Positions 21,661-31,869 of a stretch of DNA of 52,282 nucleotides are shown here, in pieces (position 1 is the first letter of the stretch; every line of letters starts with the position of its first letter). The notes beneath the pieces are model-generated. The model worked only from the letters and a program-made list of their open reading frames with translations, was not told the origin of the DNA and made no database searches. Source of the DNA: Gnetum montanum (Eukaryota > Streptophyta > Gnetopsida > Gnetales > Gnetaceae); the NCBI GenBank assembly GCA_015680685.1, contig MNCI01029213.1, positions 39,531 to 91,812 of the forward strand, read 5' to 3'. A program made the position numbers and the translations under genes.

Positions 21661-22177
21661 TGTAGTGTAGCGTAGCATAGCACCCTACTATGTTGTGTAG
21701 CATAGCACCCTATTACGCTATGTAGCATAGTGTCATGTTTACTGCAACGTAGCACCCTGTCACGCTCTGTAGCGTAGCAACATCTCTATTATAGCGTAGC
21801 ACCCTGTCATGCTGCATAGCATAACACCATGTCTACTACAGCATAGTACTCTACTACATTGTGTAGCGTAGTGCCCTGTCACGCTATGTAGTGTAGCACC
21901 ATGTTTATTGTAATGTAGCATCCTATCATGTTGTGTAGCGTAGCATCATGTCTACTGTAGCATAGCACTCTGTCATGCTACCTAGCATAGCACTCTGTCA
22001 TGCTACGTAGCATAGCACCCTATCACGCTATGTAGCGTAGCACCATCTCTACTACAGCGTAGCACCTTGTCACACTATGTAGCGTAGCACAATGTCTATT
22101 GTAGCGTAGCACCTTGTGACATTGTGTAGCATAACACCATGTCTACTACAGCGTAGCACCTTGTCCAGCATAGCAAC
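21661..22177 (+). repeat. ~47-bp composite tandem repeat, about 11 units
   Basis: Each unit holds two half-units around GTAGCGTAGCACC: one preceded by TCACGCTAT and one by TCTACTACA. CACGCTATGTAGCGTAG inside the unit is a small hairpin (ACGCT/AGCGT). It lies in the 3' LTR of the gag-protease element, upstream of its promoter. Similar words occur 5' of gag at 15,776-15,810, suggesting both LTRs carried such repeats. Confidence 0.85.
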
Positions 22178-22245
22178 CAGTGTCCTGTGTCCTGTGCATA
22201 ACACGGGATGAGCGTAGAAGATAGCGTGGTCCCACCCACCACATT

Positions 22246-22295
22246 GCCACGTGGCACCTAATCCGCATTTTGGGCTAACCCTAGCCCTATAAGTA
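22246..22295 (+). promoter_or_regulatory. Probable LTR promoter: G-box and TATA box
   Basis: GCCACGTGGC (22,246-22,255) is a perfect palindromic G-box, the binding core for plant bZIP and bHLH factors. A TATA-like CTATAAGTA lies at 22,287-22,295, about 30 bp further on. The pair sits directly downstream of the 47-bp array. Transcription would start near 22,320. From 22,320 to 22,961 I see no gene, only R/U5-like sequence. Confidence 0.55.
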
Positions 22296-22966
22296 TCCTT
22301 GCGCCCTAGTGTTTCAGGGGAGGCAAAGAGAAAAAGGAGGAGTTGACTTTCATTCTTCACCAGTGAGGCAGTGGAGACTTCTAATTTGGCATTTTGGCAC
22401 TTAGCTCTGTGGGTGAACAAGACCCAGAGCACACCACACCAGTAGAGAGGCACAGCTACACCGCACTGTACACTACAGCCCCATTACAGCCCTATAAAAG
22501 ATTGCATGGTACACCGTGGCTACCAACCCAGCAAGCACAACATAATGAACACCAGACTTCATAGCCTAACACCATCAAGGCTATGACTGCGCTCCCATTG
22601 AACCTTCTATACACTATGTATCCCTTTGTGAATCAGCTACGCTCCCTCTTTTGGGGCGATGCACTACTGTTGTCAAACTCTGTTGCATTTCTCTTTGGTA
22701 TTTAGCGTAACATTTGTATTTTCTCACTTCTCATACATATTTGCACATTCACGGAAACCTTGCTATGCTTTAGCTTTCCTAGACCCGATGCCCGCATGTA
22801 ACGTAGTATAAACTCTTCTCATACATGGTCATTTTAACACCATGTAAGTCCTTGTCTGATCGACAAGATTGTTCAGGGCACCCTATTTCTGTTTTCTCCA
22901 ACACAGCCCTTGCACGGATCCGGGGTTAGGCTGTACACCTAATAATCTCTTGGTGTTCTAGCCACC

Positions 22967-23896
22967 TGATGAGTGGCGAGGTACCCCTACACTCAACCAT
23001 ACGAAAGGAGCGTAGCACACGCGATCCAGTCGAACTCCGCGGACTAAATGCCTAAATGCCACAAGGAACACTTGGGGTTAATCGTTCGTTGTCTTCCCAG
23101 GCTTGCTTGTATGTGTCACGGTGTATGGTTAAGCAAGTCTGAGGTATATGATTTTTTTGGTATTTTTCGGTTTATCTCCTAAGCTATGAGGGTGAAGGGT
23201 TGAGAAACTAACTAACTCTAACTACAACACTAAGTCCTAGCATCAGCATCTGTTCCCACTTACCGTACACACCATGAACTATGCAACTGTGGCTACCAAA
23301 CGCTAATCGTTACTGGGATCACCACATGTAACGCACGTGCTCGAAGTGGTCGTACTGAGGCACTTAAGTAACCTAAGTGTGACAAGCAGCCGATTCCTTG
23401 ACTAGCCGTACACATCCGTAGATGCTCGTAATCAAGTCGTACTTGTCCCACGTGCTAGGAGGAAAGGATTGAGAGAATCTAATCGCGATGAGTAGCCTAT
23501 TCTTTGGCTAGCCGTACACATTTGTCAATGCTCGTAACCAAGTCGTACTCATACCACATTACTAGGAAAGTAGTAAATAACATTAATTAAACCTATCCAT
23601 GCACTGCAAGGTTTATCCACAAAGTTCGTCTTTATTGCCGTACACAACTTGCGTTCAGGTATAAAGCTACTCGAATAAAGAACCGTTCACTTGGGGGACT
23701 CCTACTGTGGGCACATGAAAAATATTCTATCTCTGGGTTGATCAATCTGCCAGAGCTTCGCTACTTTACGCCTAGGATTAGAAATGAGGGGAGTGCCGCC
23801 TCTTATCTATAGATATGGTGGTGGACCGCGATATCGCGTATGCGATATCGCAGGGAAAGACACGATATCGCGGCTTGTGCAATCTACATCTCATCA
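22967..23896 (-). mobile_element. Solo LTR of the Athila-like family with intact 5-bp target duplication
   Basis: On the minus strand it begins TGATGAGATG and ends ACTCATCA (inverted-repeat ends TGATGAG/CTCATCA). CCACC occurs on both sides (22,962-22,966 and 23,897-23,901), a perfect 5-bp target-site duplication. It aligns along its length with the LTR at 49,433-50,293. No primer site or polypurine tract adjoins it, so it is a solo LTR left by recombination. Length is 930 bp. Confidence 0.93.
23827..23870 (-). promoter_or_regulatory. Cluster of GCGATATCGC palindromes in the solo LTR
   Basis: CGCGATATCGCG (23,827-23,838), TGCGATATCGCA (23,841-23,852) and a core CGATATCG (23,863-23,870). The first two are perfect 12-bp palindromes. 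In LTR orientation they lie just upstream of a TATAGATA that aligns with the TATA box of the 49,433 LTR. Confidence 0.75.
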
Positions 23897-23901
23897 CCAC
23901 C

Positions 23902-24195
23902 GATGTTTTCAGGCATCACACCCCACCCTTAGGCTTCCCATTCATCTCTTCATATTCCCTCACGTGTAGGGCTTGATGTGGGTAATAATGAATATTTATT
24001 ATTATAAACAGTGGGTAATATTGAACAGTGACGATTAGATATTGAACTTAGGCATATGATTACAGTGATAATGAATATTTATTATTATTATAAATGATGA
24101 TGATTATGATTACAGTGACGGTTACGATCATGACAACGATTAAGGTGATGACGATTACGGTGTGATGTAGTATTTAAAGATATTGAACTTAGGCA
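23902..24195. other. AT-rich non-coding stretch with short direct repeats
   Basis: No gene. GATATTGAACTTAGGCAT occurs at about 24,037 and 24,179, and ATAATGAATATTTATTATTA at about 23,983 and 24,070. Between them are GATGAT/GATTAC-rich words. Confidence 0.6.
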
Positions 24196-24379
24196 TTGTG
24201 TTACATGATTAAGAGGTGCAATATTGGAATTCATGCATTTTTAGAAACATGGATTTTGCTGCTATTAGTCCCAATAGAGAAGGTGAAGAACACTTTCTTG
24301 AAGATCAACAATAACAACCATCTACTGCAAGAAGTAGTGCAACAACTATCTACTGCAACAAGTAATGTAATCTTTGCTT

Positions 24380-24832
24380 ATATGTGAAGGTGCAAGGGTA
24401 ATGCTTATAGTTAACCTTTAGTCTGAAGCAGGATTGGTGAATGGTGCACTTGGCATGATTCACAGTATTATGTATCCTTACGGTAAATAGCCATCTGCAT
24501 TACCATTATACGTTATTGTTGATTTTGACTCCTATATTGGATGTGCCTTTGATAATGGTAATCCTCATCATGTGCCAATTGTACCTATGGTCCAAGGAGC
24601 ATCTGGTCAATCACCATTACGATTGGCATGGGCCATGACTATTTATAAATCTCAAAGAATGACACTAGATAAGGCTACTATTCACATTGGTTCAAAAGAA
24701 GTTATGGGTCTAACATTTGTTGCATTATCTAGAGTCAAGATCATTGATTCTTTAAAGATTTATCCTCCTTTTCATGTGCAAAGATATAGAAAGATTTCAG
24801 ATGCTAAACATGTTCAAAGTAAAATTACATAA
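24380..24832 (+). pseudogene. PIF1-like helicase, C-terminal fragment
   Basis: One frame from about 24,380 to the TAA at 24,830 gives CEGARVMLIVNL, EAGLVNGALGMIHSIMYP, PLYVIVDFDSYIG, then PLRLAWAMTIYKSQRMTLDK and GLTFVALSRVK. These are the late motifs of PIF1-family DNA helicases (the HKSQG-TLDKA and VALSRV blocks), with H>Y and G>R in the first. Stops at 24,419 (where the family has W) and 24,488 break it, and the Walker A half is absent upstream. PIF1-like genes occur as host genes and as parts of Helitrons. I could not find Helitron ends or a Rep domain, so the origin is open. Confidence 0.75.
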
Positions 24833-25509
24833 GAAGTTTGTTTTGCTCAGTTGGAGAATTAGGCATATTGAGTTCACACTTATCATTGTATTTTGCCTTT
24901 TGCTCAATCCTATTATATAGCTTTGTAATGTTTGTTGCAATAATTGTACAATGTATCTCTTCATTAACATATACGAAATATATAAACTTTTATTTTAACC
25001 AATTTATGTTTATCAGTATATATTATTTGAAATGCAAATAGTGATGATAACTTTAAAAAAAAAATAAATTCTACTAATAGCCCATAAAACCGGTCCACAA
25101 GAGAACTTACGGGTCTAACGTTTGTTGCATTATCTTCAATTAAGACTATTTATTCTTTAAAAATTCATCCTCCTTTCCATGTGCAAAGATATAGAAAAAA
25201 TTCAGATGCTAAACATCTCTAAGTAGAATTGCACGGGAAGTTCATTTTGCTCAATTGGAGAATTAGGTATATTAAGTTCACAATTATCATTATATTTTGC
25301 CTTTTATTCAATCCTATTATATAGCCCTATAATGTTTGTTGCAATAATTGTGCAATGTATTTCTTCATCAACATATACGAAATATATAAACTTTTATTTT
25401 AACCAATTTATGTTTACCAGTATATATTATTTGAAATGCAAATCGTGATTATAATTTAAAAAATAAAAAAATAATTAAATTCTACTCATAACTTGCAAAA
25501 CCGCTCAAC
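24694..25509 (+). repeat. ~405-bp tandem duplication of helicase 3' end and flank
   Basis: 24,694-25,098 and 25,099-25,509 align from end to end, starting at the codons for GLTFVALS and ending in CCCATAAAACCGGTC versus GCAAAACCGCTC. The second unit carries more changes, including a stop after DAKHL. A long identical block (ACATATACGAAATATATAAA and beyond) is AT-rich flank. Confidence 0.85.
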
Positions 25510-25924
25510 TATATATATATATATAGGTTGAGATGATTTTTAAAAAAATAATGTTAACCAAGCCCGACTACGAGACGAAGATAACTAAAAATGGAATCAC
25601 TCATCCCTACTTACCCAATTTAGTTTTACCCTCTTAGTCAAGTTTGCTCTTTTATTTGTTTTTTCATGGCATTTTTGAGCATTATTTATGCAAGAGATTT
25701 ATTTCTCAAAAACATCATAAAGAAACAAAGAAAAAGTAAACTTGATCGAGAGGGTAAAACTAAATTGGGTAAGTGGTAGAGAAACAGAGTAAGGATGAGT
25801 GATTCTGTTTTTAGTTATCTTCTTACTTCGTCCAATAGTCTGGCTTGGTTAACATCATTGTTAACATCATTTTTTAAAAATCATCTCGGCGAATTTATAG
25901 ATATATATATATATATATATATAT
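25510..25924. mobile_element. Foldback MITE inserted in a (TA)n tract
   Basis: About 375 bp lies between (TA)8 at 25,510-25,525 and (AT)12 at 25,901-25,924. Its two halves are long inverted repeats of roughly 170 bp: AGATGATTTTTAAAAAA at 25,531 pairs with the sequence ending at 25,887, and the pairing continues through words such as TTACCCAATTTAGTTTTACC and its complement near 25,750. There is no coding capacity. Insertion into TA microsatellites recalls the Micron-type MITEs of grasses, but sequence kinship is untested. Confidence 0.8.
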
Positions 25925-26010
25925 CTAACCTAGTTGTATTTTGAAAGATGCGATTGGGGTTAATGCCTTGTGTACACAGAGTTGGGAATTTATAACACTA
26001 TGCCAGAGAC

Positions 26011-28096
26011 ATGGATTTGTCGTCAGCAGAGAATGCGCAATCATTTCTGCACACGAAAAAAGCACATCAGCCAGCTTGGCATTTGAAGTGCCAACCTTTT
26101 GTTTTGGAACCATGGACACAGAAAGTTAACTCTGCAAAAACAGTAGCAAATATCGATGTTGTTTTTAACTTACTAGACGAGGATTATCAAACTAGCAATG
26201 AGCAGGTTTGTTTGTTTGTTTTCTTTCTTTAGAGGGAAAAAAACTGAAAAAGTTTAAATATACTTATTCGTCAAACATTTAATCCTGGTTAAAGTTTTGT
26301 TCTTTTTTATTTTTATTTCTTATGCTATATATTCAATTTACAAATAAGGAAATTGTTTAATTTTATGTATAATTTTGTACAGGATCCGACAGTTTCTGCT
26401 CATCATTTAGCCAAGGTAAATTTTAGTAGGATTTGCCTACAATTATTTTGTTAACTGGACAACTTGCTGATTTTGCACTGTATTGTGGAAACAAAGAATG
26501 AAATGCCTTCAGAGTAAGCAGAAAAAGAGACATGCAACCGTGAGGTACTCATTTTACTTTTTGGTTTAGTTTTTCAATTATTAACCATTGATAATAATAG
26601 TATTATTAATACAACAAATTCTAGAAAATGAAATGTGATGTGCCATGGAACGGTTTATTAACAAATTCAACCTACCAACCATTCTTGATCTATCTGGAAC
26701 AGGTTTGTACAGGTTTTTGAATATTTTTACTAAAATAGATTAAACTTTAAAAAATCATCGATGTGAAAAGGTTTATTTTGCTTTACCCTTGTTATAGTTA
26801 ATGTCTTTCATCAGTTTCTTAATTTTGTTGATTTAAATCATACAACAGTTCATCATTTAAATGTAATAACTGAGAATTCATGGATTTGTTTTTTCTTTTT
26901 TAACTCTTATTTTTACATTGTATTTTACTGTTGTGAGGATATTACAGTTTCAAATGGACATTACTATCCCTGAAACTGAACCTAAGAGCTATCTTTTGCA
27001 CATGAAAGAAGATATTGCACCAATGTATCCTATCTTCAGCACAGACCAGGGTAAGACTTATGTCCACTTAACCTTCAAATTTATTACAGTTTCAAATGTT
27101 GTTTAACTCAGCAGAAGCCTATTTGTTCTGTACCTGTGTATTCATTTGTATGTTTCTTAAGGTAGCTGTGAGCTTTTACCTTAGGAGTCATAGGTATTTT
27201 GCTACATTGATTTAACTATTAAAACCATGTTCTTGATTTATGAGAGCTTTGTCTTTTCTTACCATGCATTTAGAAATTGCTGAGTGAGTTCTCATTGATT
27301 TATTATGTGCAGGAAAGGTAGCTATACTTGGTAAAATAGAACAAAAGTATGAAATGAACCATGACAGAAAACATCTCGAAGACTATGGCAAACTTTGCCG
27401 TGAAAGAACTTTAAAATCCAACTATAAGCACAGAAAATTGCAGGTTAAAATGCAATGCTATTATTGTTAATACCCTATTAATGTGGAAATGCTTGTATAT
27501 TACAGTACCCATAACATTTTTATAGTCTATTCAAAAACATATCTGCAGGTTCTTGAGCATGCACCTCTGACAATGGAAGATGAAGTGAAAACCACAAGCT
27601 ACTCAAAAGTCTCTTACAATTCCCTATCTGTTTCAATACCCTGTTGTATATATCTATGAGAATTTTTGTTTAATCTTTCATTGATATTGGATTTTGTAGG
27701 AACAGCCAGAAGGAATTACTACCAGCAACATTTTCTGCACAAGCAAAACAAAAGCCAAAGGAAGCATTGAGAGAAAGAATGGACCGTGACAAACTGGTGG
27801 ATATTCTTTTTGGTTTATTTGAAGAACAATCAAACTGGACATTCAAACAACTGGTAGCCAAAGCAGCACAGCCTCAGGTAATTGCTGAATACATAAGCAT
27901 TGCATTTGTTTGGAATCATGATTTAATGATTATTCAAATTCTCTTACACACACTTCTGTGCACTTCTTTGATGCAGGCATTTCTGAAGTCGATTTTTCGA
28001 GAAATTGCTGTTTACAACCAAATGGGAAAAACTGCTGGCACTTATAAACTTAAGCCTGAGTATAAGAGAAATCCTGCTGATGACACAGAGTCATAA
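26011..28096 (+). CDS. Transcription initiation factor IIF beta subunit (TFIIF beta/RAP30-like), divergent
   Basis: Seven exons read as one uninterrupted protein of about 269 aa: 26,011-26,205; 26,383-26,415; 26,948-27,050; 27,313-27,443; 27,549-~27,608; ~27,710-27,877; 27,977-28,096 (stop TAA). Five of the six introns have ordinary GT/AG ends and matching phases; the fifth (27,609-27,709) has a weak donor and uncertain edges. Family marks: N-terminal KAHQPAWHLKCQP, where plant TFIIF beta has a KADRSVWLMKCP-like segment; EDYGKLCRERT in the middle; and a C-terminal winged-helix DNA-binding domain (LVDILFGLFEEQSNWTFKQL ... GTYKLKPEYK). Length is close to the roughly 260 aa of Arabidopsis TFIIF beta. 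In the nucleus TFIIF accompanies RNA polymerase II into the pre-initiation complex. Several normally constant residues differ, so this may be a second, diverged paralogue. A MITE ends 86 bp before the ATG. Confidence 0.87.
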
Positions 28097-30826
28097 AAGA
28101 TAAAAGAATGTTTATTTCAGAATGTTTGATCAAAATTCTTTTAATGTGGGTGATAAATTTTTAGCATTAATGAGATGAAATGATATGGTTCATGTTTCTT
28201 CTATTTGAGATTTATTGCCTCACTTCAAACTATAGGCTCATATAAAAATATGCTTTAAAGAGAATTGAATTTTTTTTTTTAAAAAAAACAAGGAAATCCT
28301 GCTTCTATTCTGGCCGGGCATCAGTTTAGGGTTTGCTAACCCTACAATCCAAAGAACTGAATCTATTTCTGGACTTTTTATAAGTAATTTTTTTAATTCC
28401 ATGCAACTTTGATTGTCTATGTAACAACGTTGCCCCGACGTTGCCCGGCACCCCAAGGAATTCACAAAGATCCAATGGATCTGGGGCAGAAGACCGGGGA
28501 ATACGCCTCAAACAAGCAAGCATCTCACGAGTGCAAGCAGAAGAGAACCAAGGTACCAAGCTGGGGTGGGTTTTGTAACACTTGAGAGCCACTGGAGGGC
28601 ACCTCAGAGTGTTCCATGGTCCCCGAACCATGGGGAGAGCCCAAGAGAACCACCACTTGGGACATCTCTCACAATCTATGCTCCTTTTCTCTTTTTCCAT
28701 GAAGATTTTTGTTTAAGGATATCTACTTTGGAAGATTACTTGACTTTTCATGGATGAAATCTACTTTTTTGTTGCTTTCTCATGAACATAAATATACTTG
28801 GATATATAAAAAACTTTTGAAGGCATTGAACATTCATGATGCAAAAATTTTCAATAAGAGCACGAAGATGGAAGGGACGTTGCAGATATTGCAAATTAGA
28901 TTTGGGCGCCCAGTCTGTATATGCTTTATATGCAAGTAAATTTTGTGCTTCGATATTGGCTCCAAGCCCATATATATATATATATATATAATGTAGTGTC
29001 TGGGCTTTTTTTTGACTTTGCATAGCTTGGGTTTCTTCACTGGTTTTCCGATGGTTTAAACAGTGAAGTTTACATTATGCGGAGTAATTTTTCTATGAGA
29101 AACTACGCTATGCATGAAATTTGTAATTTGCCTAACATTTGCATAGTTAAGCAACATTACGGTACCACGAAAATTTACCGTATGCATAGGAATTTGGCAT
29201 ATGAATAAGTACAGTACAAAGAGATATTTGAGCACTTTTTATGGTAAACAGGAAATTTAGGGAACGGAATAAAAAACAGATGACCCACAAAGGGACAATA
29301 TAAAGTTGTCCCGGCCGTCACCATTGTTAATTCCATTTACCATCACCATTTATTTGTTTCTTCCATTTATATATTTCTTTGCCATACACTGTTCCTCCAT
29401 CCCTTATTTCGGGATGTCTAATCTTCTCTGTAAGAGGTAAAATTAAGGTACCCTTAAAGTTTATCCTCACCTTAAGCAGTGAAGTTTATGCGTAATAAGG
29501 GTAATTACTATACCGGTATGCAACGATACCGAGAAAATTCTATGTATGCAAAGGAATTTTGGCATGAACACTTTGACTAGGGAAAAAGAGAGAGTTTGGT
29601 GTTAACAAATTGATTATGGGTTGAAATTAACAAACTGCAATCAAAGCACACAACGATCTAGATGCCACAACTAGTCTCATTCATGGAATTCAACCAGACC
29701 ATGTGTGAATGCTTGTGATTGGTATGATTGGGCATAGGGTACCTCGTTGATCATCACTACCTAATAGAATCAAACCTACGTGATATGGGGTTACCAGGCC
29801 AAGGCCAAGACCCGTACCACTAGGGTAACACCTCATTATTCACATATTTAAAATTTGACTATACTATAACTAGGACATATGGTCAACATTAGTACTTAAG
29901 AAAGATACAATGGTGTTCCTCGATTAGCATACTTACAATCTAACTATAACGACACCTAAGACATATAGCCAACATTAGTACTCTAGAAAGATACGATCAT
30001 GTCATATTAGCTACCTCATAGAATTGAACTTGTGATTTGCATCCACCCACTTTAACCAAGTGAATAATGCCTTGTTGACTTTCCTTAATCTTTACATAGG
30101 TACTACCCCAAAATTTCTCCTAATAAGAAAATTATTGATTCTTTTTCTATTTCTTTTTATTTTGTGTTAGCACCTTACATCTACCAAAGCATAAGCAACA
30201 ATTATAATTGATAATGAATCTAGTAGATTTGAAAGATCTTGCAAAGAAATAATATGCCTACTATGTGTCTATAATGAAAAAAGTCAATTTCATTGATTTA
30301 TGTTTATCAACATTGAAGATAGACACACCAAGGAGAGTGCTTTGAGATGAATGTGAAAGTGAAATCAAAATCTTCTTATATGGCATGGAAAGACACTTGC
30401 TTTTCCTTAATTGCATCTTATTAGCACAATCTAACACTATTTTAAAGGAATTTTGTGCATCAAACTTGTTTAAGTTTGTAACTAAACAAGGACATATGCT
30501 TAGTTTGTTAATTTTGTCTTCGGCGTAAAATATTGACAATATAAATTGCAAACATGTATAATTATATAGCTATTCCAAAAAAACTAGTGTTTCGCAAGAA
30601 TTCACTCCCACAAAAACTTTCTTGTTCCCCATGTTCTAAGTGCCTAAAAGCATTCCCAACTGAATGGGAACTCCACCCAGACTCTAGTCACTTATATATT
30701 CAAAACATTTTGTTCATGTTCAAATCATACATTTGGTAATAAAAATGATTTAAAGTTGCAATGAACAATAGTGGATTTATTGAAATAGATAACAATGATA
30801 AAACTTTCATAGATAATAAAATGAAT
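28097..30826. other. Intergenic region, no gene recognised
   Basis: Open frames here are short and unsupported. 28,300-28,700 is GC-richer than its surroundings, without recognisable coding content. A (TA)n tract sits at 28,970-28,990. 29,050-29,215 and 29,470-29,580 share words (CAGTGAAGTTTA, GGTAATTAC-like and GCATAGGAATTTTGGCAT-like), suggesting an old duplication. Two possible SINE heads lie at 29,740-30,070. 30,080-30,826 is AT-rich, with nothing identified. Confidence 0.5.
29740..30070 (-). mobile_element. Possible tRNA-derived SINE relics (two heads)
   Basis: Read on the minus strand, TACCCTAGTGGT (29,816-29,827) and GGTTTGATTCT (29,766-29,776) resemble the A and B boxes of a tRNA promoter. 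A second pair, TGGTTAAAGTGG (30,047-30,058) and AAGTTCAATTCT (30,020-30,031), lies upstream. Between the heads a ~60-bp body unit with GTACTAATGTTG and CATATGTC words occurs twice. Neither head folds into an obvious intact tRNA. No target duplication was identified. Confidence 0.35.
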
Positions 30827-31654
30827 TGGTGGGCAACGAGTAGTCCCTATCCCCAACCATACAAATCACTAGCGTTTACTAAGCAATCCAATCGAATTTT
30901 GTAGACTTTAGCTCTCTAAGTACATTGGTGGTAGTGAATCTAATGAACATGACCATTTTTTTCTCAGTTTTACTTGTGAAATGCAAAGGCATGGTTAAGT
31001 GTAACTGAGGCATATGATTTTTATCATTTTATGTTTATTGTTTAAATTGCCTAAATGCTAAAGATAAAGTATTTAAATAATTGATTAATATAATAACTAA
31101 TTAATATCTTAACTAATCCTAACATAAGCATCCATTCCCATTTACTGTACACATCTTGAACCACGTTGCAACATTACTGGGTTACTAAGCATTAAGCACT
31201 ATTAGGATTACCAAACATTAACGTATGCACAAAATGGTCATACTTATGTGCTTTAATTAATTAATTAATCAAATGTATTACATTAAATTACTCAAATAAT
31301 AAATCCATTAAGTAAACATTAATCTAATTTTAAGTGCTACAAGGTTTACGAAGAAAGCTCATCTTTATTATCATTTACAATGAAGTGCTCAAGTATATTA
31401 GTGCTCGAATAAAGGCTTGTACACTTCACTTTTACTATGAGCACTTAGAAAATGTTCTAGCTTACAAATGAACAAAATGCAAGAGCTTTGCTAGGATACT
31501 AACAATGGATGTCATAAATGCGGCTAGTGAGTATGTATTTATAAGCAAGACAAGATACTATGTCGATGAGGTCACGTTAATGCATCAAACCATGTGTTGA
31601 TGTAATTGCGTTGATGGCATCCCATTGATGCATCTTGAGGAAGACGCTTCATCA
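30827..31654 (-). repeat. 3' LTR of copy B
   Basis: 828 bp. Its inner end reads TGATGAAGCG on the minus strand (at 31,654) and its outer end at 30,827 aligns with the TGATGAGTGG end of the solo LTR. From about 30,920 on it aligns with 42,874-43,609. Sequence just outside 31,654 is moderately purine-rich on the minus strand, as expected for a PPT. Confidence 0.85.
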
Positions 31655-31869
31655 TACTCCCATGACTACATGAAAACTCATCCTCAAGTGAACAAAAGGA
31701 GGAACAAGTTTCTTTACAAAATTTTGGGAAGGAATGGGATTATTAACTAACAAACAAACACAAACAAACATTAAGTGCCCAAGTGTATGAATTTATAATC
31801 ATTACAAAATTTGGTGTTCATGATAGCAAAATTGAACACCATGACAAAAACTGACAACACAAATCCTGT

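Larger units (their letters stand above)
15770..22966 (+). mobile_element. Tat-like gag-protease element lacking pol
   Basis: Plus-strand order: tandem-repeat-bearing LTR-like sequence (15,770-16,110), gag (about 16,220-17,880), a proline-rich linker, protease (about 18,980-19,430), a 2-kb 3' non-coding region with many TTAAACTAGCA motifs, a polypurine tract (21,471-21,480) and a 3' LTR starting near 21,484. No RT, RNase H or integrase is present between protease and PPT. Shared PPT flanks and the dispersed motif make it a relative of the pol-only element at 7586-15,300. It could be a deletion derivative that depended on other copies for pol. The 3' LTR end is hidden by the solo LTR inserted at 22,967. 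Confidence 0.65.

Noticed and set aside
21661-22177. CRISPR-like repeat array
   Set aside because: Units are contiguous and degenerate, with no unique spacers. The setting is a plant LTR.
24196-25509. Complete Helitron
   Set aside because: Only the last helicase motifs are present; no Rep domain, 5' TC end or 3' hairpin-CTRR end could be found.
26590-26705. Extra exon of the TFIIF beta gene (open frame of about 26 codons between AG and GT near 26,624-26,701)
   Set aside because: The neighbouring exons already join in phase and match the family without it; the peptide has no counterpart I know.
28326-28700. 124-aa Cys/Trp-rich minus-strand frame
   Set aside because: No recognisable domain, no neighbouring exons, and competing frames of similar length on the other strand.
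29740-29840. Functional tRNA gene on the minus strand
   Set aside because: A- and B-box-like words exist, but no cloverleaf with a convincing acceptor stem and anticodon loop could be drawn.
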